Assembly: GCF_020252405.1 (NCBI RefSeq)
Contig: NZ_JADCDA010000065.1
Location: forward strand, 1-46,484
Reading direction: 5' to 3'
DNA: 46,484 nucleotides
Origin: Aestuariivirga sp.
GTDB taxonomy: Bacteria > Pseudomonadota > Alphaproteobacteria > Rhizobiales > Aestuariivirgaceae
The notes below the pieces were generated by a model that worked only from the letters and a program-made list of their open reading frames with translations, ran no database searches and was not told the origin of the DNA. This document shows positions 1 through 8,037 of this stretch, one piece after another. Position 1 is the stretch's first letter, and the number at the start of each line of letters is the position of its first letter. The translations under genes were made by a program, and so were the position numbers.

Positions 1-64
1 ACGAGGGCGATCCTACTCTAACTCGGCCCGTCAAACGGCCAGCAAAATCACGATCCGTCCCTCG

Positions 65-98
65 CCGCTGGACGGGAGTTATAACTCCCGTCCAGCGG
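65..98. repeat. 34-bp perfect palindrome downstream of rpsP
   Basis: Two 17-base arms, the left one reading CCGCTGGACGGGAGTTA, are exact reverse complements and meet without a spacer. It lies in the 140 noncoding bases that follow the rpsP stop in the direction of rpsP transcription. As RNA it would form a long hairpin and may stop or stabilise the ffh-rpsP transcript. There is no U-run on the minus-strand side; on the plus side only a short T-rich patch (ATCTCTTTTCG) follows. It could therefore terminate a plus-strand transcript or simply be an interspersed palindrome. Bases 1-64 show nothing else recognisable. Confidence 0.75.
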
Positions 99-140
99 AT
101 CTCTTTTCGCACTTTCGAACGCAATTGTCATAAGACAAGC

Positions 141-491
141 TTAGCCGTTGGCGGCAGCCGCCGCGGCGGCGGCGGCCTTCTCGCGCTCCTGGCGCTTCTT
201 GCCGGGCTGGGCCTTCTGCGGGTTGTTGCGGGCGTCGCGCTTGGCGAGGCCTGCCTTGTCGAGGAAGCGCAGCACGCGGTCGGTCGCTTGCGCGCCCTTC
301 TTCAGCCAGGCCGCGGCCTTCTCGGCGTCGAGCTTCACGCGGTTGGCGTCGTCCTTCTTCAGCATCGGGTTGAAGGCGCCGACCACGTCGATGAACTTGC
401 CGTCGCGGGGCGCCGCCGCGTCGGCAATCACGATGTGGTAATAGGGGCGCTTCTTCGAGCCCGCACGCGCGAGCCTCATCTTCACTGCCAT
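141..491 (-). CDS. rpsP: 30S ribosomal protein S16
   Basis: Small-subunit ribosomal protein S16, 116 residues, needed for 30S assembly. The N-terminus [18 protein letters not shown] is the typical S16 start, followed by the usual [21 protein letters not shown] segment. The C-terminus is an alphaproteobacterial-type basic tail ending in nine alanines and NG. An AAGGAG motif lies 9-14 bases before the ATG. The gene overlaps the end of the upstream GNAT gene by 10 bases, so the two are probably translated in a coupled way. In many alphaproteobacteria rimM and trmD follow rpsP; they would lie beyond the left edge of the window. Confidence 0.97.
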   Translation of the reverse strand: MAVKMRLARAGSKKRPYYHIVIADAAAPRDGKFIDVVGAFNPMLKKDDANRVKLDAEKAAAWLKKGAQATDRVLRFLDKAGLAKRDARNNPQKAQPGKKRQEREKAAAAAAAAANG

Positions 492-1021
492 CTCATCTTC
501 TCCTTGGAATGCAGTTGAAAGTCGTCATGGTTCAGGTGCCGGTAAATGGTGCAGGTTTCCCCGCGGTATTCGTAAGGCGCTTCCGGTCTTGCGCCCAATC
601 TCTCGGCAACGGCGATTGATGCCGCATTGGAATTCGCAACGAGGCTGATCGCGGTCTTCCACCCCAGAACTTCATAAGCATGGAGAAGCGATCGCGCTGC
701 AGCTTCCGTCGCATAGCCTCTGCCCTGGTGCGGGCGGAAGATTCCCCAGCCGATCTCCGGCTCGGGCCACTCCTTTGGAAAGTAAGGACCGCAGTACCCC
801 ACATTCTCGCCCGTGGTTTTCAGTTCGAGCGACCAAAAACCGAACCCAAGCAGGTTCCAGTGGCCGGCACAGAATGCCATGGCCCGCCATGCGTCACCGC
901 GTGACAGCACGCCGATATGGCGGCAGGCCTCGGGGTCCGCCCGGAAGGCCGCATAGGCCTCAAAGTCCGACTCGCGCCACGCGCGCAGCAGCAGCCGGGA
1001 GGATTCGATGGTGGGGATCAC
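482..1021 (-). CDS. GNAT family N-acetyltransferase (RimJ/RimL-like)
   Basis: A 179-residue acetyltransferase of the GNAT fold, expected to transfer acetyl from acetyl-CoA to an amine. The start [23 protein letters not shown] is characteristic of the RimJ/RimL-type Acetyltransf_3 group. The acetyl-CoA loop is [11 protein letters not shown], followed by [19 protein letters not shown], the usual last helix-strand. Its start overlaps the ffh stop by four bases (ATGA) and its stop overlaps the rpsP start, so it is embedded in the ffh-rpsP operon. The substrate is unknown; the setting suggests a ribosomal or SRP-linked protein, but that is inference. An antibiotic or small-molecule acetyltransferase is the alternative. 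Confidence 0.85.
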   Translation of the reverse strand: MIPTIESSRLLLRAWRESDFEAYAAFRADPEACRHIGVLSRGDAWRAMAFCAGHWNLLGFGFWSLELKTTGENVGYCGPYFPKEWPEPEIGWGIFRPHQGRGYATEAAARSLLHAYEVLGWKTAISLVANSNAASIAVAERLGARPEAPYEYRGETCTIYRHLNHDDFQLHSKEKMRWQ

Positions 1022-2577
1022 TTCTTCTTCCCCAGCCCCGGCAATCCCCTGAAGGGCGATCCGCCGCCCAGACCCGGCAATCCGCCGAGGCCGGGGAGCT
1101 TGCCGCCGCCCAAGCCCGGGAGACCCGGCATGGAGGGCAGCGAGCCGCCCTTCATCATGTCCTTCAAATCCTCCGGCAGCGCATTGGGGTCCAGCCCCGC
1201 AAGTTCTGCCTGCATCTTCTCGAGTTCGGCGGCATCGGGCGCGCCCTTGCCCATCATCTTGCCAAACAGGCCCTTGCCCTGGCCCATCTGCTTCATCATG
1301 GAAGCCATCTGGATGTGCATCTTGAGGAGCCGGTTGATTTCCTCGACTTTGGTGCCCGAACCCGCCGCCACGCGCTTCTTGCGCCTGGCGTCCATCACCT
1401 TGGGGTTCCTGCGCTCGTAAGTCGTCATCGAGCCGATGATCGCCATCTGCCGCTTCAGCACCTTGTTGTCGAGGTCGAGGCCTTCCATCTGTTTCTTGAC
1501 CTTGCCCATGCCGGGCAGCATGTTCATGACGCCGCCCATGCCGCCGAGCTTCTGCAGCTGCTTCAGCTGGTCGGCCAGGTCGTCGAGATCGAAAGCGCCC
1601 TTCTTCATGCGCTCGGCGATCTTCTGGGCCTTTGCCTGGTCGATGTTGAGAGCCGCCTTCTCGACGAGGGACACGACGTCGCCCATGCCGAGGATGCGGC
1701 CGGCGATGCGCTCGGGGTGGAAGTCCTCAAGGCCATCGAGCTTTTCGCCCGTGCCCATCAGCTTGATGGGCTTGCCCGTCACCTGGCGCATGGAGAGGGC
1801 CGCACCGCCGCGGCCATCGCCGTCGATCCTGGTCAGCACAATGCCGGAAATGCCGATCTTCTCATCGAAGCTGCGCGCGAGGTTCACGGCATCCTGGCCG
1901 GTGAGGGCATCGGCCACGAGCAGCGTTTCGTTGGGCTTCACAATGTCACGGACGCTTGCGGCCTCGGCGAGCAGTTCCCCGTCGATGGCAAGGCGGCCCG
2001 CGGTGTCGAGCATCACCACGTCATAGCCGCCCTTGCGGGCTTCCGACATGGCGCGCCTCGCAATTTCGATGGGCTGCTGGCCGGGGACGATGGCAAGCGT
2101 GTCGACCTTCACCTGGCGGCCGAGAATGGCGAGCTGTTCCTGTGCGGCGGGCCTTCGCGTGTCGAGCGAGGCCATCAGCACGCGGCGCTTGTCGCGCTCC
2201 GTCAGGCGCCTGGCGATCTTCGCGGTGGTCGTGGTCTTGCCCGAGCCCTGCAGGCCCACCATGAGGATGGCGACGGGCGGCGAGGCGCGGAGATTGAGGG
2301 CGGAGGCTTCGCCGCCGCCCAGCGTCTCGACCATTGCATCATGGACGATCTTGACCACCATCTGGCCGGGCTTGACCGATTTGACGATCTCGGCGCCGAC
2401 AGCCTTCTCGCGCACCTTGTCGGTGAAGGTCTTGACCACCTCAAGCGCCACGTCGGCTTCGAGCAGCGCCCGGCGCACTTCGCGCAGCGACTCCTCGACA
2501 TCGGCCTCGGACAGGGCGCCGCGCCCGGTGATCTTGTCCAGAATGCCCGACAGTCGGTCGCTTAAGGTGTCAAACAT
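1018..2577 (-). CDS. ffh: Signal recognition particle protein Ffh (SRP54)
   Basis: GTPase subunit of the signal recognition particle; binds signal sequences of nascent membrane proteins and 4.5S RNA and docks with FtsY. 519 residues from ATG 2577 (MFDTLSDRLSGILDKITGRG). An in-frame ATG seven codons earlier is rejected because an AGGGGA motif precedes the ATG at 2577. The order is N domain, G domain with P-loop GLQGSGKTTTTAK near residue 108 and DTRRPAAQEQL, then the methionine-rich M domain. The C-terminus is an extended Gly-Leu-Pro repeat tail (roughly the last 45 residues), common in alphaproteobacterial Ffh. Its receptor ftsY lies 3.3 kb away on the other strand. Confidence 0.97.
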   Translation of the reverse strand: MFDTLSDRLSGILDKITGRGALSEADVEESLREVRRALLEADVALEVVKTFTDKVREKAVGAEIVKSVKPGQMVVKIVHDAMVETLGGGEASALNLRASPPVAILMVGLQGSGKTTTTAKIARRLTERDKRRVLMASLDTRRPAAQEQLAILGRQVKVDTLAIVPGQQPIEIARRAMSEARKGGYDVVMLDTAGRLAIDGELLAEAASVRDIVKPNETLLVADALTGQDAVNLARSFDEKIGISGIVLTRIDGDGRGGAALSMRQVTGKPIKLMGTGEKLDGLEDFHPERIAGRILGMGDVVSLVEKAALNIDQAKAQKIAERMKKGAFDLDDLADQLKQLQKLGGMGGVMNMLPGMGKVKKQMEGLDLDNKVLKRQMAIIGSMTTYERRNPKVMDARRKKRVAAGSGTKVEEINRLLKMHIQMASMMKQMGQGKGLFGKMMGKGAPDAAELEKMQAELAGLDPNALPEDLKDMMKGGSLPSMPGLPGLGGGKLPGLGGLPGLGGGSPFRGLPGLGKKK

Positions 2578-2803
2578 GTTCCATTCCCCTCGGCGCAAAC
2601 GGATGATGCACCCGGGAGCGAATCTCGCTGCCGGATGTTGGCCGCCTCACCCCCCGGGAATGTCAGACCCCATGTGTGAAACCGCCTGAAGACGTTCAAG
2701 CCGCCGTGTGATGGCGCGGACATAGGGGAAACGGGGCAAGGAGTCAAATTTCCAGGGGGGGGTGAGGCACCGGCGGCGGGCTGGATGCGGCCCCCTCTTT
2801 CCG

Positions 2804-2840
2804 CCATCCAGGCTTTCGCCGGGGTGACGGCGCTGGATGG
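2804..2840. repeat. Partial copy of palindrome family A between ffh and aroE
   Basis: The 272 bases between ffh (2577) and aroE (2850) hold no gene. Near the aroE end there is an inverted repeat CCATCCAG / CTGGATGG (2804-2811, 2833-2840) enclosing GGCTTTCGCCGGGGTGACGG. That inner sequence matches half of the larger palindromes at 25159-25239 and 39354-39431. As a hairpin it lies just after the aroE stop and may act as its transcript end, but no U-run follows. I looked for a 4.5S RNA gene next to ffh and saw none. Confidence 0.6.
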
Positions 2841-2849
2841 TGAAGCCGC

Positions 2850-3701
2850 CTAAGAGGCGAAAATTGCCTCCAGTTCCTTCCGCATCGCCGCCGGGTCGGC
2901 GTCGATGCCGGTCCAGTACTTCACCCCGATCACCCCTTGGTTGATCAGCATGCCCAGACCGTCGATCACCGTGCAGCCTTGCGCCTTGGCGTCGCGCAGG
3001 AAGCGGGTGTCCGGCGGGTCGACGATGACGTCCGCCACCACCATGCCGGGCCTGAAGGTGGAAAGGTCAACGTCGAGCGGCTGGTCGCCATTGCCCAGGC
3101 CGATGGAGGTGGCGTTGACCACGATGCCGGTGCCGTCGGGCACCCGGCAGGTGGCCGGCCAAACCACCAGCTCGGTGGGAGTTTTCGTTTTTTCGTTCAA
3201 TAGTTTGACGAGTGGCTCAGCGCGCGTGGCGGAGCGGTTGACAATGGTGAGGGAGCGGGCGCCGGCGAGCGCCAGCTCGACGCCGATGGCGCGCGCCGCA
3301 CCGCCTGCCCCGAACATGACGATGGACTTGCCCCTCGGGTCCACCACCTCCATCAGCGATTTGAGGAAGCCCTTGCCGTCGGTGTTCTCGCCGATGAGTT
3401 TGCCCTCCCGGTTCACGGCGCAGTTGACGGCCCCCATGATGGCCGCGCTCTCGCCCAGCCCGTCGAGGTGCTGGATGACCGCCACCTTGTGCGGGATCGA
3501 CAGGTTGAAGCCGCGCCAGCCCATGGCGCGCGCCCCCTTCACGGCATCCGCCAGCTTGTCCGGCGGCACCTCGCAGTTGATGTAGCGCCAGTTGAGGCCG
3601 TGGTGGCGGAAGGCCGCCTCGATCATGGCCACGGTGGGGTTGCCGTTCGAGCCCTCCGAAAAGGAGCCCACCAGTTCGCTCGTGAAATCCCGTTTCGCCA
3701 T
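2850..3701 (-). CDS. aroE: Shikimate dehydrogenase family protein
   Basis: NADP-dependent reduction of 3-dehydroshikimate to shikimate in aromatic amino acid synthesis; cytosolic. 283 residues from ATG 3701 (MAKRDFTSELVGSF), which has GGAGG upstream; an in-frame ATG 11 codons earlier lacks one. The catalytic lysine motif reads NLSIPHKV, the substrate motif GENTDGKGF, the nucleotide loop GAGGAARA with NRSATRAE, and NQGVIGVKYWTG near the C-terminus. The N-terminal shikimate-binding element, usually SxSP, is replaced by SEGSNGNPTVAM. That marks a divergent AroE subgroup, so a related substrate such as quinate is possible. Confidence 0.85.
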   Translation of the reverse strand: MAKRDFTSELVGSFSEGSNGNPTVAMIEAAFRHHGLNWRYINCEVPPDKLADAVKGARAMGWRGFNLSIPHKVAVIQHLDGLGESAAIMGAVNCAVNREGKLIGENTDGKGFLKSLMEVVDPRGKSIVMFGAGGAARAIGVELALAGARSLTIVNRSATRAEPLVKLLNEKTKTPTELVVWPATCRVPDGTGIVVNATSIGLGNGDQPLDVDLSTFRPGMVVADVIVDPPDTRFLRDAKAQGCTVIDGLGMLINQGVIGVKYWTGIDADPAAMRKELEAIFAS

Positions 3702-3782
3702 TCTTGCCTCCGCAATTCTGCCGCAAGCTACCACCTATCGGCGGTCTAGCAATCCGCAAGGCTTTTCCCATATAAGGCCCCC

Positions 3783-4640
3783 ATGCCAGAAGCCTCGCCC
3801 CTCCATTTCCGCAAGATGAACGGGCTCGGAAACGACTTTGTCGTTTTCGACGCGCGCCAGCATGCGATTGCCATGGACGAGAAGAAGGCCCGCGCCATCG
3901 CCGACCGCATAACCGGCATCGGTTGCGACCAGTTGATCGTGCTCGAGCCTTCCGGGAAGGCCGACGTCACCATGCGCATCTGGAACAATGAGGGCTTCGA
4001 GGTCGAAGCTTGTGGCAATGCCACGCGCTGCATCGCCGATATTCTGTTCGACGAGAAGAAGTCCACCCGCGCCACCATCGACACGAAGGGCGGCTTCCTC
4101 ATCGCCGAGAAGGGCGGCGAGCGCCTCGTCACGGTCGACATGGGCGCACCCCGCTTCGACTGGCAGGACATTCCCCTGTCGGAGAAGTTCCACGACACGC
4201 GCTACATCGATCTTCACGTCGGCCCGGTTGACGCGCCGCTCATCGACCGGCCCTCGGTGGTGAACGTCGGCAACCCGCACTGCATTTTCTGGGTCAGGGA
4301 CCTCGACGTCGTCGACCTTGCCAAGGTCGGGCCGATGCTGGAACACCACCCGCTGTTTCCAAAGCGCGCCAACATCACGCTGGCCCGCATCGATGACCGC
4401 GCCCACGCCGTCATCAAGGTGTGGGAGCGCGGCGTCGGCCTCACCAAGGCCTGCGGCACCGCGGCCTGCGCGGTGATGGCGGCGGGCCATCGTCTGAAGC
4501 GCCTCGACCCGAAGGCCACCATCACGCTGCCGGGCGGCGACCTGTCCATGGCGATCCGCGGGCGCGACGGGCACGTGATCATGACCGGCCCGGTGGCTTA
4601 TGAATTCGAAGGCGATCTTCCGCGGCATCTGGCGGTGTGA
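3783..4640 (+). CDS. dapF: Diaminopimelate epimerase
   Basis: Converts LL- to meso-diaminopimelate for lysine and peptidoglycan synthesis. 285 residues, normal length. The start FRKMNGLGNDFVVFDAR is canonical. The two catalytic cysteines are visible: Cys77 in EACGNATRC and Cys224 in TKACGTAACAV. The substrate motif NVGNPHCIFWV is also present. AAGG lies about nine bases before the ATG. It is the first gene of a four-gene operon; mtaB starts one base after its stop. Confidence 0.97.
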   Translation: MPEASPLHFRKMNGLGNDFVVFDARQHAIAMDEKKARAIADRITGIGCDQLIVLEPSGKADVTMRIWNNEGFEVEACGNATRCIADILFDEKKSTRATIDTKGGFLIAEKGGERLVTVDMGAPRFDWQDIPLSEKFHDTRYIDLHVGPVDAPLIDRPSVVNVGNPHCIFWVRDLDVVDLAKVGPMLEHHPLFPKRANITLARIDDRAHAVIKVWERGVGLTKACGTAACAVMAAGHRLKRLDPKATITLPGGDLSMAIRGRDGHVIMTGPVAYEFEGDLPRHLAV

Positions 4641-4641
4641 G

Positions 4642-5889
4642 ATGAGCGAGACCGAATTCGTCACCTTCGGCTGCCGCCTCAACACCTATGAGACCGAGGT
4701 GATGCGGAACCATGCCGCGGCCGCGGGCAAATCCAACGCCATCGTGTTCAACACCTGTGCGGTGACGGCGGAGGCGGCCCGCCAGGCGCGCCAGGCAATC
4801 CGCAAGGCCAAGGCCGGGAATCCGCAAGCCGAGATCATCGTCACGGGCTGCGCCGCACAGACCGATCCGGACATGTTCGCCAGGATGCCCGAAGTCTCCC
4901 GCGTGCTGGGCAACGAGGAGAAGCTCAAGGCGGCAAGCTGGCGGCATGGGGCGAATGCGCGGGTCTCCGTGTCCGGCATCATGGACGTCAAGACCGCGAC
5001 GCCGCACCTCATCGACGGCCTGAAGGAGCGCACCCGCGCCTTCGTGCAGGTGCAGAACGGCTGCGACCACCGATGCACCTTCTGCATCATCCCGTTCGGC
5101 CGCGGCAACTCGCGCTCGCTGCAGGCGGGCGATGTGGTGGAGCAAGTGCGCCGCCTCGCCGCGTCAGGCTATTGCGAAGTGGTGCTGACGGGTGTGGACC
5201 TCACCTCATGGGGGGCGGACCTCGAGGGTGCCCCGAAACTCGGACATCTCGCGAACCGCATTCTGAAGACCGTGCCGGAGCTGAGGCGCCTGCGGCTCTC
5301 CTCCATCGACATGATCGAGGCCGACCCGGAGCTGATGGACGTGATCGCGGGCGAGGAACGGGTGATGCCGCACATCCACCTCTCGCTGCAGTCGGGCGAC
5401 AACATGATCCTGAAGCGCATGAAGCGCCGCCACGCGCGCGAGGACTCGACCGGTTTCTGCGCGGCGCTCCGCGCGCGGCGCCCCGGCATCGTCTTCGGGG
5501 CCGACATCATCGCGGGCTTCCCCACCGAGACGGAGGATATGTTCGGGAACTCGCTCCGCATCATCGATGACTGCGGCCTCACCTATCTGCACGTCTTCCC
5601 CTTCTCTCCGCGCCCCGGCACGCCAGCCGCGCGCATGCCGCAGCTCGAGAAGCGCATCATCAAGGAACGCGCGGCGCTTCTGCGCCAGAAGGGCGAGCAG
5701 CGGCTCGACCGGTTCCTCGCCTCCGAGATCGGCGCGATCCGCCAGGTTCTCGTCGAAACCGAAGCCATGGGCCGCACCGAGCATTTCGCGCCGGTGAAAT
5801 TTGCCAGCCGCATGGCGCCCGGCGCCATCGTCACCGCCCAGGTCACCGGGCGCGGCCGAACCCATCTCGAGGCCAGGCCCGCCGCATGA
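4642..5889 (+). CDS. mtaB: tRNA (N6-L-threonylcarbamoyladenosine(37)-C2)-methylthiotransferase
   Basis: Radical SAM methylthiotransferase that converts t6A37 to ms2t6A37 in tRNAs reading ANN codons. 415 residues from ATG 4642 (MSETEFVTFGCRLNTYE). An in-frame ATG 14 codons upstream lies inside dapF and is rejected. The N-terminal MTTase domain carries GCRLN, NTCAVT and TGCAAQ, whose cysteines bind one Fe-S cluster. The radical SAM cluster is Cys141, Cys145, Cys148 in NGCDHRCTFCIIPFGRG. HLSLQSGD and FPTETE are family motifs. The C-terminal TRAM domain looks short. Its stop overlaps the ftsY start by four bases. Confidence 0.93.
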   Translation: MSETEFVTFGCRLNTYETEVMRNHAAAAGKSNAIVFNTCAVTAEAARQARQAIRKAKAGNPQAEIIVTGCAAQTDPDMFARMPEVSRVLGNEEKLKAASWRHGANARVSVSGIMDVKTATPHLIDGLKERTRAFVQVQNGCDHRCTFCIIPFGRGNSRSLQAGDVVEQVRRLAASGYCEVVLTGVDLTSWGADLEGAPKLGHLANRILKTVPELRRLRLSSIDMIEADPELMDVIAGEERVMPHIHLSLQSGDNMILKRMKRRHAREDSTGFCAALRARRPGIVFGADIIAGFPTETEDMFGNSLRIIDDCGLTYLHVFPFSPRPGTPAARMPQLEKRIIKERAALLRQKGEQRLDRFLASEIGAIRQVLVETEAMGRTEHFAPVKFASRMAPGAIVTAQVTGRGRTHLEARPAA

Positions 5890-6950
5890 GTTTTTTCCGG
5901 AAGCTGTTCAACCGTTCCGCGCCGCAACAGGAGCAGGCGCCGCCCCTTGCCGGGGACACCGTTTCAGAGATTGCGGCTGAGACCACGCCCGTTGCGGAAG
6001 AGCCGCCCGCAGCCGGACCCGAACGCCGCGGCGGCTGGTTCTCGCGCCTCTCGGAAGGCCTGTCCAAGTCCTCGCGCTCGATCTCCGGGTCCATCGCCTC
6101 GATCTTCACCAAGAAGAAGCTCGACAAGGCGATGCTGCAGGATTTGGAGGACGTGCTGCTGCAGGCCGACCTTGGGCTGCCCATGGCGGAGCGCATCGTC
6201 AGGCAAGTGTCGTCCGGCCGCTATGACAAGGAAATCGACCCGGAGGAGGTGAGGCGAGTCCTCGCCTCCGAGCTGGCCAAGGTTTTGAAGCCGGTCGAAG
6301 CGCCCTTCAGCTTCAGTGCGGCGCAGAAGCCCTTCATCATTCTCGTCGTCGGCGTCAATGGCGCGGGCAAGACCACGACCATCGGCAAGCTTGGGTCGAT
6401 TGCCAGGCGCGAGGGCCACAAGGTGATGTTCGCCGCCTGCGACACGTTCCGCGCCGCGGCCATTGAGCAGCTCAATGTTTGGGGCTCCCGCATCGGCGCC
6501 AGGGTCATGTCGCGCCCCGCCGGGGCGGATGCCTCGGGGCTTGCCTTCGACGCCATCGCCGAGGCAAAGGCTGACGGCGCCGACATCCTGTTCATCGACA
6601 CGGCGGGCCGCCTGCAGAACAAGCAATATCTGATGGACGAGCTCGACAAGATCGTGCGTGTCATCAAGAAGCAGGACGGGTCAGCCCCCCATGCTGTGCT
6701 TCTCGTGCTTGATGCCACGACGGGCCAGAACGCCATGGCCCAGGCTGAAATCTTCACCAGGGTGGCGGGCGTCACCGGGCTGATCATGACCAAGCTGGAC
6801 GGCACGGCGCGGGGCGGCATCCTCGCCGCCATCGCGGAAAAATTCAGAATCCCCGTCCATGCGGTCGGCGTGGGCGAAAAGATCGAAGATCTGCAACCCT
6901 TCGACGCCGAGGGCTTCGCCAAGGCGATCGCCGGACTGGAGGAGAGATGA
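5886..6950 (+). CDS. ftsY: Signal recognition particle receptor FtsY
   Basis: Membrane-associated SRP receptor GTPase. 354 residues. A variable acidic/proline-rich N-terminal region (about residues 1-55) is followed by the NG domain. The P-loop is GVNGAGKTTTIGKLG from about residue 156, with DTFRAAAIEQL, DTAGRLQNK, TKLDGTARGG and GVGEKIEDLQPFDA further on, all diagnostic of FtsY. It overlaps mtaB and the septation gene by four bases each. The dapF-mtaB-ftsY order recurs in alphaproteobacteria. Confidence 0.97.
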   Translation: MSFFRKLFNRSAPQQEQAPPLAGDTVSEIAAETTPVAEEPPAAGPERRGGWFSRLSEGLSKSSRSISGSIASIFTKKKLDKAMLQDLEDVLLQADLGLPMAERIVRQVSSGRYDKEIDPEEVRRVLASELAKVLKPVEAPFSFSAAQKPFIILVVGVNGAGKTTTIGKLGSIARREGHKVMFAACDTFRAAAIEQLNVWGSRIGARVMSRPAGADASGLAFDAIAEAKADGADILFIDTAGRLQNKQYLMDELDKIVRVIKKQDGSAPHAVLLVLDATTGQNAMAQAEIFTRVAGVTGLIMTKLDGTARGGILAAIAEKFRIPVHAVGVGEKIEDLQPFDAEGFAKAIAGLEER

Positions 6951-7564
6951 GCAGCTTCACATCCGCCCCGAAGCTGGGGCAGGGCACCAAGCTCTTGATC
7001 GAGATGGGCCCGCTCGTCTGTTTCTTCATCGCCAACTGGAAGGCCGGCATTTTCTGGGGCACGGGCATTTTCATGCTGGCCACCGCCATCGCGCTGACAG
7101 CGTCCTGGGTGCTCACCCGCAAGCTCGCCATGGTGCCGCTGGTCTCCGCCCTCTTCGTCGCCCTTTTCGGCGCCCTCACTTTGTGGCTGCACAGCGAGCT
7201 CTTCATCAAGGTGAAGGTGACGCTCATCAACGCGCTGTTCGGAGCCGTCCTGCTGGGCGGGGTGGCCTTCGGGCGGAGTTACCTGAAGCTGATCATGGGC
7301 GAGGCGGTGAAGCTCCCGGAAGCCGCCTGGCGGACGCTGTCGATCCGCTGGGGCCTGTTCTTTCTGTTCCTCGCCGCGCTGAACGAGGTGGTCTGGCGCA
7401 ACCTCACCACCGACCAGTGGGTGAACTTCAAGGTCTTCGGCCTGCTGCCGATCACCCTGGTCTTCGCCATCGCCAATGCGCCCTTCATGACGAAGCACAT
7501 GATCGAGGACGAGACGGCCCAACAGCCTTCGTCGTCTCCCGCTTCAGCGGGAGAGGACGGTTAG
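6947..7564 (+). CDS. yciB: Inner membrane-spanning protein YciB (septation protein A)
   Basis: Multi-pass inner-membrane protein of the YciB/IspZ family, linked to cell division and envelope stability; biochemical role unclear. 205 residues with about five or six hydrophobic spans. Family signatures are PLVCFFIANWK-like at the N-terminus, WRTLSIRWGLFFLFLAALNEVVWRN (split here by eye) and the final FKVFGLLPIT region. The last residues (about PSSSPASAGEDG) are encoded by a palindromic repeat and are probably not part of the ancestral protein. It is the last gene of the dapF operon. Confidence 0.93.
   Translation: MSSFTSAPKLGQGTKLLIEMGPLVCFFIANWKAGIFWGTGIFMLATAIALTASWVLTRKLAMVPLVSALFVALFGALTLWLHSELFIKVKVTLINALFGAVLLGGVAFGRSYLKLIMGEAVKLPEAAWRTLSIRWGLFFLFLAALNEVVWRNLTTDQWVNFKVFGLLPITLVFAIANAPFMTKHMIEDETAQQPSSSPASAGEDG
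7536..7553. repeat. Palindrome family C hairpin inside the yciB 3' end
   Basis: CTCCCGCT-TC-AGCGGGAG, a perfect 8-base stem with a two-base loop, lies within the last codons of yciB and is followed by AGGACGG. The same core (CTCCCGCT...AGCGGGAGAAGACG) occurs at 16294-16317 and a diverged form at 20259-20280. It encodes the Ser/Ala tail of YciB and may also shape the end of the dapF operon mRNA. Confidence 0.7.
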
Positions 7565-7579
7565 GCCGCTCTCGGCCTG

Positions 7580-7623
7580 GCGCATGTTCCGTTCAGGCGG
7601 AACCGCCTGATCGGATCATGCGC
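7580..7623. repeat. Palindrome family B element at the Nudix breakpoint
   Basis: Nested inverted repeats: outer arms GCGCATG (7580-7586) and CATGCGC (7617-7623), inner arms TCAGGCGG (7593-7600) and CCGCCTGA (7603-7610), with six poorly paired bases between. The core GGAACCGC with an adjoining GATCATGC is shared with 8555-8595, and a related hairpin occurs at 20318-20344. The stop codon of the Nudix remnant falls inside the right outer arm. Confidence 0.65.
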
Positions 7624-7798
7624 CGGATATAAATATATGCTTGAGCATGATCTTGCCCTCAGGCCGCACGATGCACCCTGTGACGGTCTTCCCTTTCACG
7701 TCATTGACGAAGCCGCGGGCAGCGCAAACGTCCCGTTCGCGGCTGTCGCCAGCGGGAATTTCACGGCGGAAACCGGGGTTCTGAGTCTGAATGGTCAT
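7616..7798 (-). pseudogene. Remnant of a Nudix hydrolase N-terminus
   Basis: A 60-residue reading frame whose middle, GDSRERDVCAARGFVNDVKG followed by KTVTGCIVRPEGKIML, resembles the N-terminal segment of Nudix hydrolases that have a small Cys-x2-Cys element before the domain (pattern NRERxVCxxCGFVxYxNPKxVxGxVVxHEGxILL). The second cysteine position reads Arg. The frame ends after KHIFISGA, before any Nudix box (GX5EX7REUXEEXGU), and runs into a palindromic repeat. No continuation is visible downstream because yciB ends at 7564. I see no good ribosome-binding site. It is most likely a dead 5' fragment; a short functional peptide is unlikely. Confidence 0.6.
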
Positions 7799-8037
7799 CG
7801 CTTGTCAAGTGTTGAAATCTGTGTGCGGATCATCTTAACTCATTTTTGGGCAAAGGGCATTCACGGATTTTTTCACGCCGCTTTTTGCTTGCAGCGCAAA
7901 ATCCCAGCCGCTATTTCTTCGCGGCTTCGCTTGGGGGGGCCACGCTGTTGAGCATCGGTCAGGCCAGAGATGGCGCAGAGTTTTTCGCGAAGCCGCAGGC
8001 AGTGACCTTGCAGCGCGCGGGGCAGGAGACGGGGCGC
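7799..8037. other. Intergenic region before the MarR gene
   Basis: 239 bases without a convincing gene. They should hold the marR promoter, but I cannot fix a clear -35/-10 pair. One inverted repeat, TTTTGC (7883-7888) and GCAAAA (7896-7901) with seven bases between, could be a regulator site. An open frame upstream of the MarR ATG begins at 7846 but has no family similarity. Confidence 0.4.

Noticed and set aside
775..2565. Long plus-strand open frame opposite ffh
   Set aside because: It is the complement of ffh in a high-GC region, His/Leu-rich with no family similarity; ffh itself has all SRP54 motifs.
2578..2849. 4.5S SRP RNA gene next to ffh
   Set aside because: No sequence resembling the conserved SRP RNA tetraloop or asymmetric loop region was seen.
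7846..8037. Extended N-terminus of the MarR protein
   Set aside because: No similarity upstream, while ATG 8038 has a well-placed AGGAG and gives the usual MarR length.
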